From positions 86,995 to 150,994 of the forward strand of contig SSFA01000013.1 in assembly GCA_008015155.1 (NCBI GenBank): a stretch of 64,000 bases of DNA. The letters are read 5' to 3'. The notes under the pieces are model-generated. The model did no database searches. It was not told where the DNA came from and saw nothing but the letters and a program-made list of their open reading frames with translations. Numbering within the stretch: the stretch's first letter is position 1; each line of letters begins with the position of its first letter. This document shows positions 53,004 to 61,960 of this stretch, piece by piece. Made by a program: the position numbers and the translations under genes. This DNA comes from Thiothrix sp. Lineage in GTDB: Bacteria > Pseudomonadota > Gammaproteobacteria > Thiotrichales > Thiotrichaceae.

Positions 53004-54155
53004 ATGGGCAAACATAAGCTGTCGACGGATAATTTCCTAGTCTTACCCACAGCTGTTATGCATGAGCAACTGGCTTGCTTGGCTAGTTATGGCGCAGTTC
53101 TATTTTGGCTACACACACTAGCCGCTTTATTTTTATGCTTATTAATTTGGGCATACCCCCCTTTTAGTGCAGGCTTACTCGTTGCTTGGCTAGGCGGTAT
53201 TGTCATCCTAGCGGCCAGTTGCTGGTGGACTAGTAGCCATTTCCAGATTGATAAAATCTCGGAAGATAGCTTACTAAGTCGGACACAGCGCTATGTTTTG
53301 CTGAGTACTTTGCTACATGCCTTGTGGGGCGCTTCAGGCATTTTACTGTTTACCCAGCAACTAGCTGTGCTAGCCGTTCATAGTGCTCTATTACTACTGA
53401 TTAGCTTAGGTGCTTTACCTATCTTACTGCTATCTTGGCCTATTGCCTCGGTGCAAATAGCGGCTGTCTTACTTCCAATGGCTTTAATGCTGCTCTGGCC
53501 GAGTGAAGCTATTTTTCGTTTGTTGAGTTTAGTTTTAGTGGCAGCGGCGCTGGTAGCCGTACTCGCGAGCCGTCCACTTGCGCAACTCATGAGTAATTTC
53601 CAACAAGCTCAGCTTAAATTGCTCGAGCAAATGAATACCGATTCACTCACTCAATTACCTAATCGCCGCCAATTTGAACAACTATTTAAATTAGAGTGGC
53701 GACGCTCAGCACGTACCCGTGAGCCTTTGGCTTTACTTATGTTGAGTATTGATCAAGCTACCGATACGCAGGCCAGCGAACAATGTGTAATTGCCTTAGC
53801 AAGCTATTTGAAATCGGCGGTACAACGCGCTGGTGATCTAGTGGCGCGTTATGATGAGCAACGCTTTATCGTCCTCTTACCAATGACTAATCCTGAGGAA
53901 GTTGCTCAATTAGCGGAAAAACTCCGTAAAGCGATTGAATATAAACAGCTTACTTGTGCCCAGTTAAACAGCTTGACAGTCAGTATCGGCGCAGCCAGCT
54001 GCCAGCCTCAGGTCACCCGTGAGCAAACCTACTTAGAAAATGATCAACAGGATGTAGCCTATCCAGCTCTATTACTAAAAGCTTGTGAATATGCCTTACG
54101 ACAAGCCAATCAGCGAGGTGGCAATCAGGTCATGATTGAACCAGTCGCTAATTAG
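53004..54155 (+). CDS. Membrane protein with a degenerate GGDEF domain
   Basis: About five to six hydrophobic helices (residues 25-200) precede a GGDEF domain (residues 215-380: LLEQMNTDSLTQLPNRRQFE onwards). The catalytic GGDEF signature is replaced by DEQRF at 284-288, so cyclase activity is unlikely. An RxxD inhibitory site (RAGD, 275-278) sits at the correct five-residue distance, so the protein may still bind c-di-GMP as a sensor. The Met at 53004 is used in place of an upstream in-frame TTG at 52980; no clear ribosome site is visible for either. Confidence 0.85.
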   Translation: MGKHKLSTDNFLVLPTAVMHEQLACLASYGAVLFWLHTLAALFLCLLIWAYPPFSAGLLVAWLGGIVILAASCWWTSSHFQIDKISEDSLLSRTQRYVLLSTLLHALWGASGILLFTQQLAVLAVHSALLLLISLGALPILLLSWPIASVQIAAVLLPMALMLLWPSEAIFRLLSLVLVAAALVAVLASRPLAQLMSNFQQAQLKLLEQMNTDSLTQLPNRRQFEQLFKLEWRRSARTREPLALLMLSIDQATDTQASEQCVIALASYLKSAVQRAGDLVARYDEQRFIVLLPMTNPEEVAQLAEKLRKAIEYKQLTCAQLNSLTVSIGAASCQPQVTREQTYLENDQQDVAYPALLLKACEYALRQANQRGGNQVMIEPVAN

Positions 54156-54163
54156 TCTTCAGG

Positions 54164-54541
54164 CTAAACCGGGCTACAAATCTCCAGCAGAAAACCATTC
54201 GGGTCACTGACATAAGCAATCGTTTGCCCCCACGGCATAAGACTAGGTTGTTTGACCAATTTAGCACCTGCGACTAAGGCTTGTTCCACAGCGGCTTGTA
54301 CGTCCTCAGCTTCAATAGCCAACTCAAAAATCGGCCGTTGTGGATCGGCATTGCCCGGATCTTTACCCAACTCACGCATTAAGTTTAAGGAAGAAAAAGC
54401 CAGTAAAGTATCGCCAGTTTGCAATTCTCCATAATCACCAGACTCATGCAGCATTTTGACCGTGAAACCAAATGCCTGCTGATAAAAACCTAAGCTTGCA
54501 GCAACATCAGCTACATACAAAATCGTATAGCGGAAACGCAT
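54164..54541 (-). CDS. VOC-family protein
   Basis: The 125-residue protein has the glyoxalase/bleomycin-resistance fold: RFRYTILYVADVAASLGFYQQAFG at the N-terminus and YVSDPNGFLLEICSP at the end. The metal site is not fully typical, so it may be non-catalytic or bind a different metal. It converges on the GGDEF gene. Confidence 0.9.
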   Translation of the reverse strand: MRFRYTILYVADVAASLGFYQQAFGFTVKMLHESGDYGELQTGDTLLAFSSLNLMRELGKDPGNADPQRPIFELAIEAEDVQAAVEQALVAGAKLVKQPSLMPWGQTIAYVSDPNGFLLEICSPV

Positions 54542-54770
54542 ACTATATCCTCCTTCGGACAGACAACACGTACTAATCTTTATAATCCAGAACTCATTAT
54601 ATTGAAAATGATATTAAATCGCAGATAAATACTTAATTTATAAATAAAAAAATAGTTAGTTAATTGATTTTTTTCATTTCTAATAAATGCATATGTATTC
54701 CTATAGATCAAACAACAATTATTTTTATTATGTTATGCTAATTTAGATCGTTTATATCCTATATGCTGCC

Positions 54771-55727
54771 ATGACTCTAAATTACCAAGCGCACAAAGAA
54801 ATCCTCCACTCCAAACGCGCTAATATGTATTACCTCGAACATTGCCGTGTGATGGTAAAAGATGGGCGCGTAGTGTTTCTAAAGCCCGCGCAAGAAGAAA
54901 ATCAGTATTGGAATATTCCGATTGCCAATACAACCGTTTTATTATTGGGTACTGGAACCTCGATTACCCAAGCCGCCGTACGCGATTTATGTGGTGCTGG
55001 CGTGATGTTTGGTTTTTCGGGTGGTGGCGGTACGCCCTTATTAGCTGCAACTGAAATTGAATGGCTGACACCACAAAGCGAATATCGCCCGACAGAGTAT
55101 TTACAAGCGTGGTTGAGCTTTTGGTTTGATGCGCCTAAACGCTTAAGTATTGCCAAGTTTTTTCAAACCAAACGCTTGGAGTATTTAGCGAAAATCTGGG
55201 CTAAAGATAAAAATTTAAAGGGTTATGATTTTGCCTTAAATGACAAAGGCTTAGAAAAAACATTGGCACGTTATCAGCAAGATATTCAAACCAGCATTGA
55301 TGTCACTAAACTCTTAGCCGCAGAAATGCAGCTTACTAAATCCTTATATGCTTTCGCTGCGAATCGCACTAAAACCGAAGCATTCACTCGTAATCATGAG
55401 CCTGTCGAAACGGATAATGCCAATCGTTTTTTAAATCATGGCAATTATTTGGCCTATGGTTTAGCGGCAACCTGTTTGTGGGTATTGGGGATTCCACATG
55501 GTTTTGCGGTGATGCATGGTAAAACGCGGCGCGGGGCATTGGTGTTTGATATTGCTGATTTAATTAAAGACAACTGAGTCTTGCCACTGGCGTTTATTGC
55601 CGCACAAGAAGGTGATACTGAGCAAGAATTTCGCCAGCGTTGTTTGCAGGCATTTACCCAACATGAAGCCTTGGATTTTATGTTTGATTGCGTAAAAGAA
55701 GCCGCACACACTGGGCAATGTTTATGA
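54771..55727 (+). pseudogene. cas1: Type I-F cas1, interrupted by an in-frame TGA
   Basis: Cas1 is the integrase that inserts new spacers into the array. The frame starts at ATG 54771 (LNYQAHKEILHSKRANMYYLEHCRV, type I-F) and meets TGA at 55575-55577 after 268 codons. The same frame then continues with a typical Cas1-If C-terminus (VLPLAFIAAQEGDTE, QAFTQHEALDFMFDCVKE) up to TGA at 55725-55727, for 318 codons in all. The metal ligands E185, H249, D260 and D263 all lie before the first stop, while the lost part is the last 49 or so residues of the helical C-terminal domain. Either the gene is newly inactivated, the stop is read through, or there is a sequencing error. The final TGA overlaps the cas3 start (ATGA). 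Upstream 54542-54770 is AT-rich and probably holds the operon promoter. Confidence 0.85.
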
Positions 55728-58700
55728 TTGTAACCTTCATTTCGCAGTGTCAGAAAAACTCACTAAAAATCACCCGCCAAGTCTTAGATGCTTATGCCAA
55801 TCGGATTGGTGAGCGCACCTGGCAAACTGTCATTACCCAAGAAGGCTTAAATGCGGTGAAAAGTCGTTTGGCGAAAACCGCACGTAAAACTACTGCGGTG
55901 GCTTGTCATCGTATCCACGGCACGAGTCGCACTGAGTTAGTGTGGATTGTGGGCAATAAACGCGAATTTGATGCACAGGGCAATGTGCCAGTGAATCGCA
56001 CCCAACGTGATTTGCTCAAAGAGCATTTGGAAAACGATTGGCAGTATTTGCAGATGATTAAAGTCTTGGTGGCGCTTTCTGCCTTATTTCATGATTTTGG
56101 CAAGTCGTGGGACTATTTCCAGGTCATGCTGAAAGATAATAAAAAGCGTGATCCGATTCGGCATGAGTGGATTTCGGTTTTATTATTTCGTGCGTTTGTA
56201 TTGGGGAAAATGGATGAAGAATGGCTTAATGAATTAGCTGAACTAGGGAGCGCAGACGCAAAAGCACGCAAAGCTGCTTCACAGCGTTTAATTAAATCCC
56301 CTGCACCCACACAAAAAGATGTTTTAAGGCCCTTAAATGGTTTGTCGTCTTTTAGTGCTTGGGTGGCTTGGTTAATTGTTTCCCATCATCGCTTGCCTGA
56401 CTTGAAAGAGTCTGATTTTGGCAACGGGGATGAAGTTGTCACGCCTAAACAGATATTTCGCTCCATTAGTCTACAGCAAGCGGGCTATCTGAAGGGCGCG
56501 CTAAAAGAATCTGAGCTAAAGTGGAAATTCTCTAATGATTTGCCGCTGATTTCAGAAAAATGGTGTAAGGAAGCGGCGAAACAAGCTGAAAAAGCTAGGC
56601 AGTGCTTAGCGCTATTTTCAACTGAGCAATTGCAGGCGATTGAGCGTAGTAATCTCACTTTAGCTCGCTTATGTTTGATGCTTGGTGACCATCATTATTC
56701 CGCAGCTAAAGCAGAGAAGGGTTGGAATGAACTTGAGCTATTCGCGAACACTGATAAAGCAGATGCTAGCGGAATTAGACCTCTTAAGCAGCGTTTAGAT
56801 GAGCATTTGTTCAATGTTTCTAAAGAAGCTTTAAAGGTCGCGCATTTATTACCAGCTATTGAAGAAAAGCTAGCACGAGTCGGGAAAATTCGCGCTTTAC
56901 GCAAACCTTCGCCGCCTGATTATCATTGGCAAAATAAAGCGGTAAGCGCGATTAGCCAATGGAAAAAAGACCATGACTTAAGCAAACGTGGCTTTTTTGC
57001 GATCAATATGGCCAGTACCGGAACAGGGAAAACCTTTGCCAATGCCAAAGTTATGTATGCCTTAAGTGATGATGAAAGCCTGCGCTATAACTTGGCTTTA
57101 GGTCTCCGGACTTTAACCCTACAAACGGGTGACGAATATCGCGAAAAGATTTTTCAACAACGTGCAGAAGGTGAAACTGAGTTAGCGGTCTTAATTGGCT
57201 CAGCGGCTGTGCAGTATTTGCATGAACAAAAACGTGAGCAAGTACAAGCTGAAACGCTTGCCGAGGGTTCTGAATCTGCTCAGCCCATAGATGACTTTTT
57301 TGAAGTCTCCAACGGTAATATTGGCGATGATTCTGTTTTAGAAACGTTGTTTAGTTGTCGTGGTGAGGATGCGTATAAACGTAATCAGAAAAAGCGGCGT
57401 TTTCTTGATACACCGATTGTAGTTTCAACCATTGATCATCTTATGCCCGCTACCGAAGGTGTGCGGGGTGGCAAGCAGATACTACCTACACTGCGCTTAA
57501 TGTCCTCAGATTTAGTCATTGATGAGGTCGATGATTTTAACGAGCAGGACTATCCAGCGATTTGCCGCTTAGTACATTTGGTAGGAATGTTGGGGCGTAA
57601 GTTAATGATTTCTTCGGCCACTATTCCGCCTGCGATTGCTCAAGGTTTATACCAAGCTTATCAAGCAGGCTGGTCTATTTTTGCAGCAAGTCGCAAGCGT
57701 AGCTCGACGATTACCGTGCTATGGCTGGATGAGTTTCAAGCCAAACCGCATGCCCTGAATTCGAGTGAGGTGTTTTCTGTTGTACATGCTGAGTTTGTGA
57801 GTGAGCGCCTTAAAAAGCTGTCTGTGTTAGCAGCCAAGCGCAAAGCACAGGTTTTACCTCTAGAGCCTGCCAGTCTAGAGCTAGATAAGTCTCAAGCTCA
57901 AACGGAGTATTTTGCTAAGCTGTTTGATGCAGCGTTAGCCTTACATCGTAATCATGCAGTAGAAGAACCAACGACAGGCAAGCATTTTTCTGTGGGAGTG
58001 ATTCGCCTAGCCAATGTTGAACCCTGTATCGGGATGACACGTTATCTACTGAGCTGTGCGCTACCGGATGGTATTGAAATTCGGGTGATTGCTTATCATG
58101 CACGACAAGTTTTGCTATTACGCTCACGCATAGAAGCGCATTTAGAGCTGATATTAAAGCGTAAAACTGAGCAAAAACTGCTGAGTAATATCATTCCATA
58201 TCTACAAAGTACCAACAAAAAACAGGTGATGTTTATTGTAGTGGCTAGCCCTGTTGAAGAAGTAGGGCGTGACCATGATTTTGATTGGGCAGTGATTGAG
58301 CCATCTTCTATGCGCTCAATTATTCAGATGGCAGGTCGGGTGTTGCGACATCGTGAAAAAGCTATCAATACACCTAATCTCAGCCTGCCAGAATACAATT
58401 TGAAAGGTTATTTACAGCCTGAGTCTATTGTCTTCATGCACCCCGGCTTTGAATCCAAAGAGCACCCCTTGATCGGTAAGCATAGCTTACAAACCCTACT
58501 CGATACAAAAGCGCTAGCGGAAAAGCTGGATGCTAGTGCACGCATACAACCCAATCAGCCTTTGCAACCAACAACACGTTTGGATGATTTAGAGCATCAG
58601 GTATTGAATGATTTATTACTCAATCAAGATCATCGACCTGAGCAGGTTTGGGGTTGGTTAGAGGGTTCATATTATTTAACAGGTCTGGCACAACGCATCA

Positions 58701-59026
58701 CACCTTTTCGCAAGCAATCCATGAGTGAGTCGAGCTACAAATTACATCTGACCGAAAACGATGAGTTTGAAATACGCTCACCCGATAGCAAAGGTTTAGG
58801 CAAAAGGCATCAACATATCACGCTTCATGCATTGGATGAATCTAGCCAACAGCGGCTATGGATTGCTTTGGATTATATAGCGGCGATTGAGGAAGAAGTT
58901 GCTAGCAGTGGTAAATCACGTCAGCAGATCTGTGAGTTTTTAGGTGAGTTTGCTTTGCCTGATAACGAGGGTGAGCAGAGTTTTGTATTCACTCCTGAAT
59001 TAGGTTTTGAGAAGTGTAAAGCCTAA
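55724..59026 (+). CDS. cas3: Cas2-Cas3 fusion, type I-F helicase-nuclease
   Basis: The protein (1100 aa) begins with a Cas2 domain (MIVTFISQCQKNSLKITRQV, ETARKTTAVACH-like segments, to about residue 95), then an HD nuclease with H123-D124 in LFHDFGKSWDY, then a superfamily-2 helicase with ASTGTGKT at 430-437, DEVD at 600-603 and a C-terminal motif with MAGRVLRHRE. It unwinds and degrades target DNA after Cascade binding, while the Cas2 part joins Cas1 in adaptation. ATG 55724 overlaps the cas1 stop; a longer frame starting at 55688 lacks Cas2 homology before that point. The full length is normal for I-F. Confidence 0.96.
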   Translation: MIVTFISQCQKNSLKITRQVLDAYANRIGERTWQTVITQEGLNAVKSRLAKTARKTTAVACHRIHGTSRTELVWIVGNKREFDAQGNVPVNRTQRDLLKEHLENDWQYLQMIKVLVALSALFHDFGKSWDYFQVMLKDNKKRDPIRHEWISVLLFRAFVLGKMDEEWLNELAELGSADAKARKAASQRLIKSPAPTQKDVLRPLNGLSSFSAWVAWLIVSHHRLPDLKESDFGNGDEVVTPKQIFRSISLQQAGYLKGALKESELKWKFSNDLPLISEKWCKEAAKQAEKARQCLALFSTEQLQAIERSNLTLARLCLMLGDHHYSAAKAEKGWNELELFANTDKADASGIRPLKQRLDEHLFNVSKEALKVAHLLPAIEEKLARVGKIRALRKPSPPDYHWQNKAVSAISQWKKDHDLSKRGFFAINMASTGTGKTFANAKVMYALSDDESLRYNLALGLRTLTLQTGDEYREKIFQQRAEGETELAVLIGSAAVQYLHEQKREQVQAETLAEGSESAQPIDDFFEVSNGNIGDDSVLETLFSCRGEDAYKRNQKKRRFLDTPIVVSTIDHLMPATEGVRGGKQILPTLRLMSSDLVIDEVDDFNEQDYPAICRLVHLVGMLGRKLMISSATIPPAIAQGLYQAYQAGWSIFAASRKRSSTITVLWLDEFQAKPHALNSSEVFSVVHAEFVSERLKKLSVLAAKRKAQVLPLEPASLELDKSQAQTEYFAKLFDAALALHRNHAVEEPTTGKHFSVGVIRLANVEPCIGMTRYLLSCALPDGIEIRVIAYHARQVLLLRSRIEAHLELILKRKTEQKLLSNIIPYLQSTNKKQVMFIVVASPVEEVGRDHDFDWAVIEPSSMRSIIQMAGRVLRHREKAINTPNLSLPEYNLKGYLQPESIVFMHPGFESKEHPLIGKHSLQTLLDTKALAEKLDASARIQPNQPLQPTTRLDDLEHQVLNDLLLNQDHRPEQVWGWLEGSYYLTGLAQRITPFRKQSMSESSYKLHLTENDEFEIRSPDSKGLGKRHQHITLHALDESSQQRLWIALDYIAAIEEEVASSGKSRQQICEFLGEFALPDNEGEQSFVFTPELGFEKCKA

Positions 59027-59027
59027 C

Positions 59028-59450
59028 TTATGCATCTTCCCAAGGATTAAATAACAGAGCGCCAGTAGCGATGAAATCAGAGGTATTACGAGTCATGACC
59101 GTTAAGCCGTGGCGTAAAGCGGTAGCTGCAATAAGACCATCATTGACTGCCACGATGCGTCCTAAGCGCTGTGCTTTAGCCGTGAATTCACCCCAAATGC
59201 GTACTGTTTCCAAATCAATGGGTAGGATACGGTCATGGTAGTGGGTTTCTAGTGTGTTTAGCCATGACCGTAAATCGCGTTTGCGTTGGCTGTCATCCAG
59301 GAGAGCAATGCCTTTGGTAATTTCGCCAATGGTAACGACACTGACAAATAAATCAGTGTCTTGTTGTGTGGCTAAGGCTTGGCGAACTTGGGGTGGGCAG
59401 GTGGGTTTACGCAGCTCTGAGAGTACACAGGTATCCAGTAAGACTCTCAT
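59028..59450 (-). CDS. vapC: VapC-type PIN-domain toxin
   Basis: The 140-residue RNase has the PIN acidic residues D6 (LLDTCVLSEL), E43 (IGEITKGI), D104 (AVNDGLIAAT) and D125 (RNTSDF). It probably cleaves RNA when free of antitoxin. The antitoxin gene is upstream with a four-base overlap, the usual order. The pair stands on the opposite strand inside the cas operon, one base past the cas3 stop. Confidence 0.93.
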   Translation of the reverse strand: MRVLLDTCVLSELRKPTCPPQVRQALATQQDTDLFVSVVTIGEITKGIALLDDSQRKRDLRSWLNTLETHYHDRILPIDLETVRIWGEFTAKAQRLGRIVAVNDGLIAATALRHGLTVMTRNTSDFIATGALLFNPWEDA

Positions 59451-59692
59451 AAATCGACCTCACGCATGGCTGAGCGATCACGTTGCAAATCGAGATCGTC
59501 CAAGGCGGGCGTGCTGTCGAGTAGAAACTGCCGGAAATTGGGGCGATCTCCTAACAGGCGTTGATAGTCTTGTAAGGAGAGAATAACCACCGATTCATTA
59601 CGGCGCAGTATTTGTTGGGGGCCTTGGCTCAAGGCCAGTTTTACCACTTCGCTAAAGCGATTTTTAGCATCTGCTAAGCGCCATTGCATCAT
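59447..59692 (-). CDS. Phd/YefM-type antitoxin
   Basis: The 81-residue protein starts MMQWRLADAKNRFSEVVKLAL, the Phd/YefM fold that binds DNA as a dimer, and a C-terminal charged tail that neutralises the toxin. ATG overlaps the toxin gene by four bases. A perfect palindrome at 59711-59727 just upstream is the likely autoregulatory operator. Confidence 0.9.
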   Translation of the reverse strand: MMQWRLADAKNRFSEVVKLALSQGPQQILRRNESVVILSLQDYQRLLGDRPNFRQFLLDSTPALDDLDLQRDRSAMREVDL

Positions 59693-59710
59693 AACTAAGC
59701 TCCTTTAAAT

Positions 59711-59727
59711 CTAGCTAATCTAGCTAG
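59711..59727. promoter_or_regulatory. Palindromic operator upstream of the antitoxin and csy1 genes
   Basis: CTAGCTA-ATC-TAGCTAG is a perfect 7-bp inverted repeat with a three-base centre, 19 bases upstream of the antitoxin start and 88 bases upstream of csy1. Antitoxin dimers normally bind such sites. The site could also influence the csy1-4 promoter, which has to lie in the same 120-base gap. Confidence 0.65.
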
Positions 59728-59814
59728 AATGATGAGCGGAGCAAGAGCTGGCGTCAAATAAAACTAAGCAAGATGCTGATGAGAGAAACAAGTTTATCAA
59801 TAAGGATTGAGACA

Positions 59815-61056
59815 ATGACTAACTCTATTGTCACATTTTTAGAAGGGCGTAAACAGAAGCCTTTAAAAGAAGGCAAAAAATCTGCTGAGGAAATCGAGAG
59901 CGATTATTCCGTTTTAGTATGGGTGGCGAATGCAGCACAGCGTGCTCCACAGCTAAGTCTCGTATCGCATCCGGCGAAGTTTAGCCATCCTGATGCGCGT
60001 ACTAGTCCGATTCTTTTTTCCACAGCGCGTAAAGCGGATGGATTATTGCGTTCTGGTAATGCGCATGCAGGTCATGATGTGGTAGGTAATGCGGCGGCTT
60101 TAGATGTATATACATTTTTAAGCCTAAGTTTGGACGATGGACAAACGGTATTGCAGCACTTTGAAGCGCAAACTGATCACCTAAAACGTTTGTTAGGGGC
60201 TGATGCAGACAGCTTTCAAGCATGGCGTAAGTCCTTTTTGCAAATCAAAACCAATGCAGAAGGCAATAAAACCCATCCGAATGTGAAGCAAGTCTATTTC
60301 CCAGTAGAGCAAGGCTATCATCTGCTATCAGTGCTTTATCCTTCCGGTTTAATGACTGAGCATCGCGAACGTTTAAAGCGTATGAAACCTTATGCGCTAG
60401 AAGTAAAAGAAGCGCGGACTGCCAAAAAGCAGCAGCTCTTTCATCCTCAAGGCTATGCAGAAATAACAGGCACACTGATTCAACATTTTGGTGGAACCAA
60501 ACCGCAAAATGTCAGCAAATTGAATAGCAATAATGGCGGCGAGGCATGGCTATTGCCCTGCTTTCCCCCTGAATTAGACCTGCTACGCCCTGCTTTACCT
60601 CAAAAAGATTTCTTCACTACTTTACGTTTAGATGAGGAGTCAAAAGCGCTCTTTAAAGCCTTTAGGGACTTACTGGTTGCTGGCAACAATAATACTGATA
60701 TTACCCGACAAGGTTTCTTGCAGTGGCGTGACCAATTACTAGTGCAGTTGTTTGATTGGATACTACTGAAGGCAAGCGCTATACAAAACTATCAAGGTGG
60801 TTGGTCTGAAGCCAAGGCATATAACTTAAGTCTAGAGCACCAAGTATGGTTGGACCAAAAGCAGTTTTCTAAACGAGCTGAACAGGGCTGGCAACCAGCG
60901 ATTGCACAACAAATGGTTGGTTGGCTAGCTAGACGCCATAACCGAATGATTAAAGGTCATCCCTTAGCAGCCTATTTGGAGTTGGGCAAAGAAGAAAAAG
61001 ATGAATTCTATGCCCTAGCTGTGCAGTGTTTAGCGGAGATGGAGGATGGGCGGTGA
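59815..61056 (+). CDS. csy1: Csy1 (Cas8f), type I-F Cascade large subunit
   Basis: The 413-residue protein (MTNSIVTFLEGRKQKPL) binds the 5' end of the crRNA with Csy2 and helps recognise the PAM. Family segments such as KTHPNVKQVYFPV and HLLSVLYPSGLM are visible. The start at 59815 has AAGGA upstream and is preferred over ATG 59773. The stop overlaps the csy2 start (GTGA). Confidence 0.93.
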   Translation: MTNSIVTFLEGRKQKPLKEGKKSAEEIESDYSVLVWVANAAQRAPQLSLVSHPAKFSHPDARTSPILFSTARKADGLLRSGNAHAGHDVVGNAAALDVYTFLSLSLDDGQTVLQHFEAQTDHLKRLLGADADSFQAWRKSFLQIKTNAEGNKTHPNVKQVYFPVEQGYHLLSVLYPSGLMTEHRERLKRMKPYALEVKEARTAKKQQLFHPQGYAEITGTLIQHFGGTKPQNVSKLNSNNGGEAWLLPCFPPELDLLRPALPQKDFFTTLRLDEESKALFKAFRDLLVAGNNNTDITRQGFLQWRDQLLVQLFDWILLKASAIQNYQGGWSEAKAYNLSLEHQVWLDQKQFSKRAEQGWQPAIAQQMVGWLARRHNRMIKGHPLAAYLELGKEEKDEFYALAVQCLAEMEDGR

Positions 61057-61946
61057 AACGATACCTCTTGATTAAACAGCTCCAAGTCCAAAACGCTAAT
61101 GCCTTATCTAGCCCTTTTACCTATGGGTTTCCCGCCGTGACTGCCTTTTTAGGCTTTAGTCATGCTTTGCAGCGGCATTTGAATCGCTATGTTAACCAGG
61201 ATGCAGAGGCTTATTTTAAGAAGCTAATCGTGTCAGGCGTTGGAATAGCCTGCCATACCTTAGCAATGCAGGATTATCAGAGCCAATACGAAAGTACCTT
61301 AAAACTAACTGCGAATCCTTTGGATAAAGATGGCAACCGCCCTTCTTTTGTGGAGGAAGGACGCTGTCACTTAACAGTGTCCTTAGTACTTGAGCTTGAG
61401 AACTTAGGCAACGGCTTAGAAGATGAGTTAGTAGAGGCTGTGGCTGATTTGCTAATGGGGCGTATGAAGTTAGCGGGTGGCGACATTTTGCCTTTACGTG
61501 GAATTAGCCAACAGCTCATGCTTATTCCCAATGAAAAGAAAAGCTTACGCAGTCTCATGCCGAGCTACGTCCTGATGGAGCGCCGCGATTTAATGGTTGA
61601 GGCGATGCAAAGCGGGCAAGATGCCTTGGACGCATTACATGGTGCATTGCAGCTCAATCATACCTGCACAGATTTAGGCGAGGGCAAAGGGCAATGGCAA
61701 ACCAGCCGTACACATAAAGGTTGGATTGTACCCATTGCGACAGGCTTTCACGCTCTAACTCCTGCTTCAATCGCTGAAAACCAACGCGACAGCAGCACGC
61801 CGCACCGTTTTGCGGAGTCGGTCGTGACTTTGGGTGAATTTAAGATGCCGATTCGCTGTGAAACGGTGAGCGAGATTATTTGGCGCTATCAGCAGGATGG
61901 CGATTTGTATTTATGTACGCAGCAAGTGGCTGAAACCAGTATTTAA
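61053..61946 (+). CDS. csy2: Csy2 (Cas5f), type I-F Cascade subunit
   Basis: The protein begins KRYLLIKQLQVQNANALSSP, then YGFPAVTAFLGFSHALQRHL, as usual for Csy2, and is 297 residues. The GTG at 61053 overlaps the csy1 stop and is preceded by a GGAGGA site; a longer GTG start at 61026 lies within csy1 and lacks support. Csy2 caps the crRNA 5' handle with Csy1. Confidence 0.92.
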   Translation: MKRYLLIKQLQVQNANALSSPFTYGFPAVTAFLGFSHALQRHLNRYVNQDAEAYFKKLIVSGVGIACHTLAMQDYQSQYESTLKLTANPLDKDGNRPSFVEEGRCHLTVSLVLELENLGNGLEDELVEAVADLLMGRMKLAGGDILPLRGISQQLMLIPNEKKSLRSLMPSYVLMERRDLMVEAMQSGQDALDALHGALQLNHTCTDLGEGKGQWQTSRTHKGWIVPIATGFHALTPASIAENQRDSSTPHRFAESVVTLGEFKMPIRCETVSEIIWRYQQDGDLYLCTQQVAETSI

Positions 61947-61960
61947 TAAGGAGCAAGAAC

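Noticed and set aside
55575..55577. The TGA in cas1 as a selenocysteine codon
   Set aside because: I see no convincing downstream selenocysteine-type hairpin, and Cas1 proteins are not known selenoproteins. A nonsense change or error is simpler.
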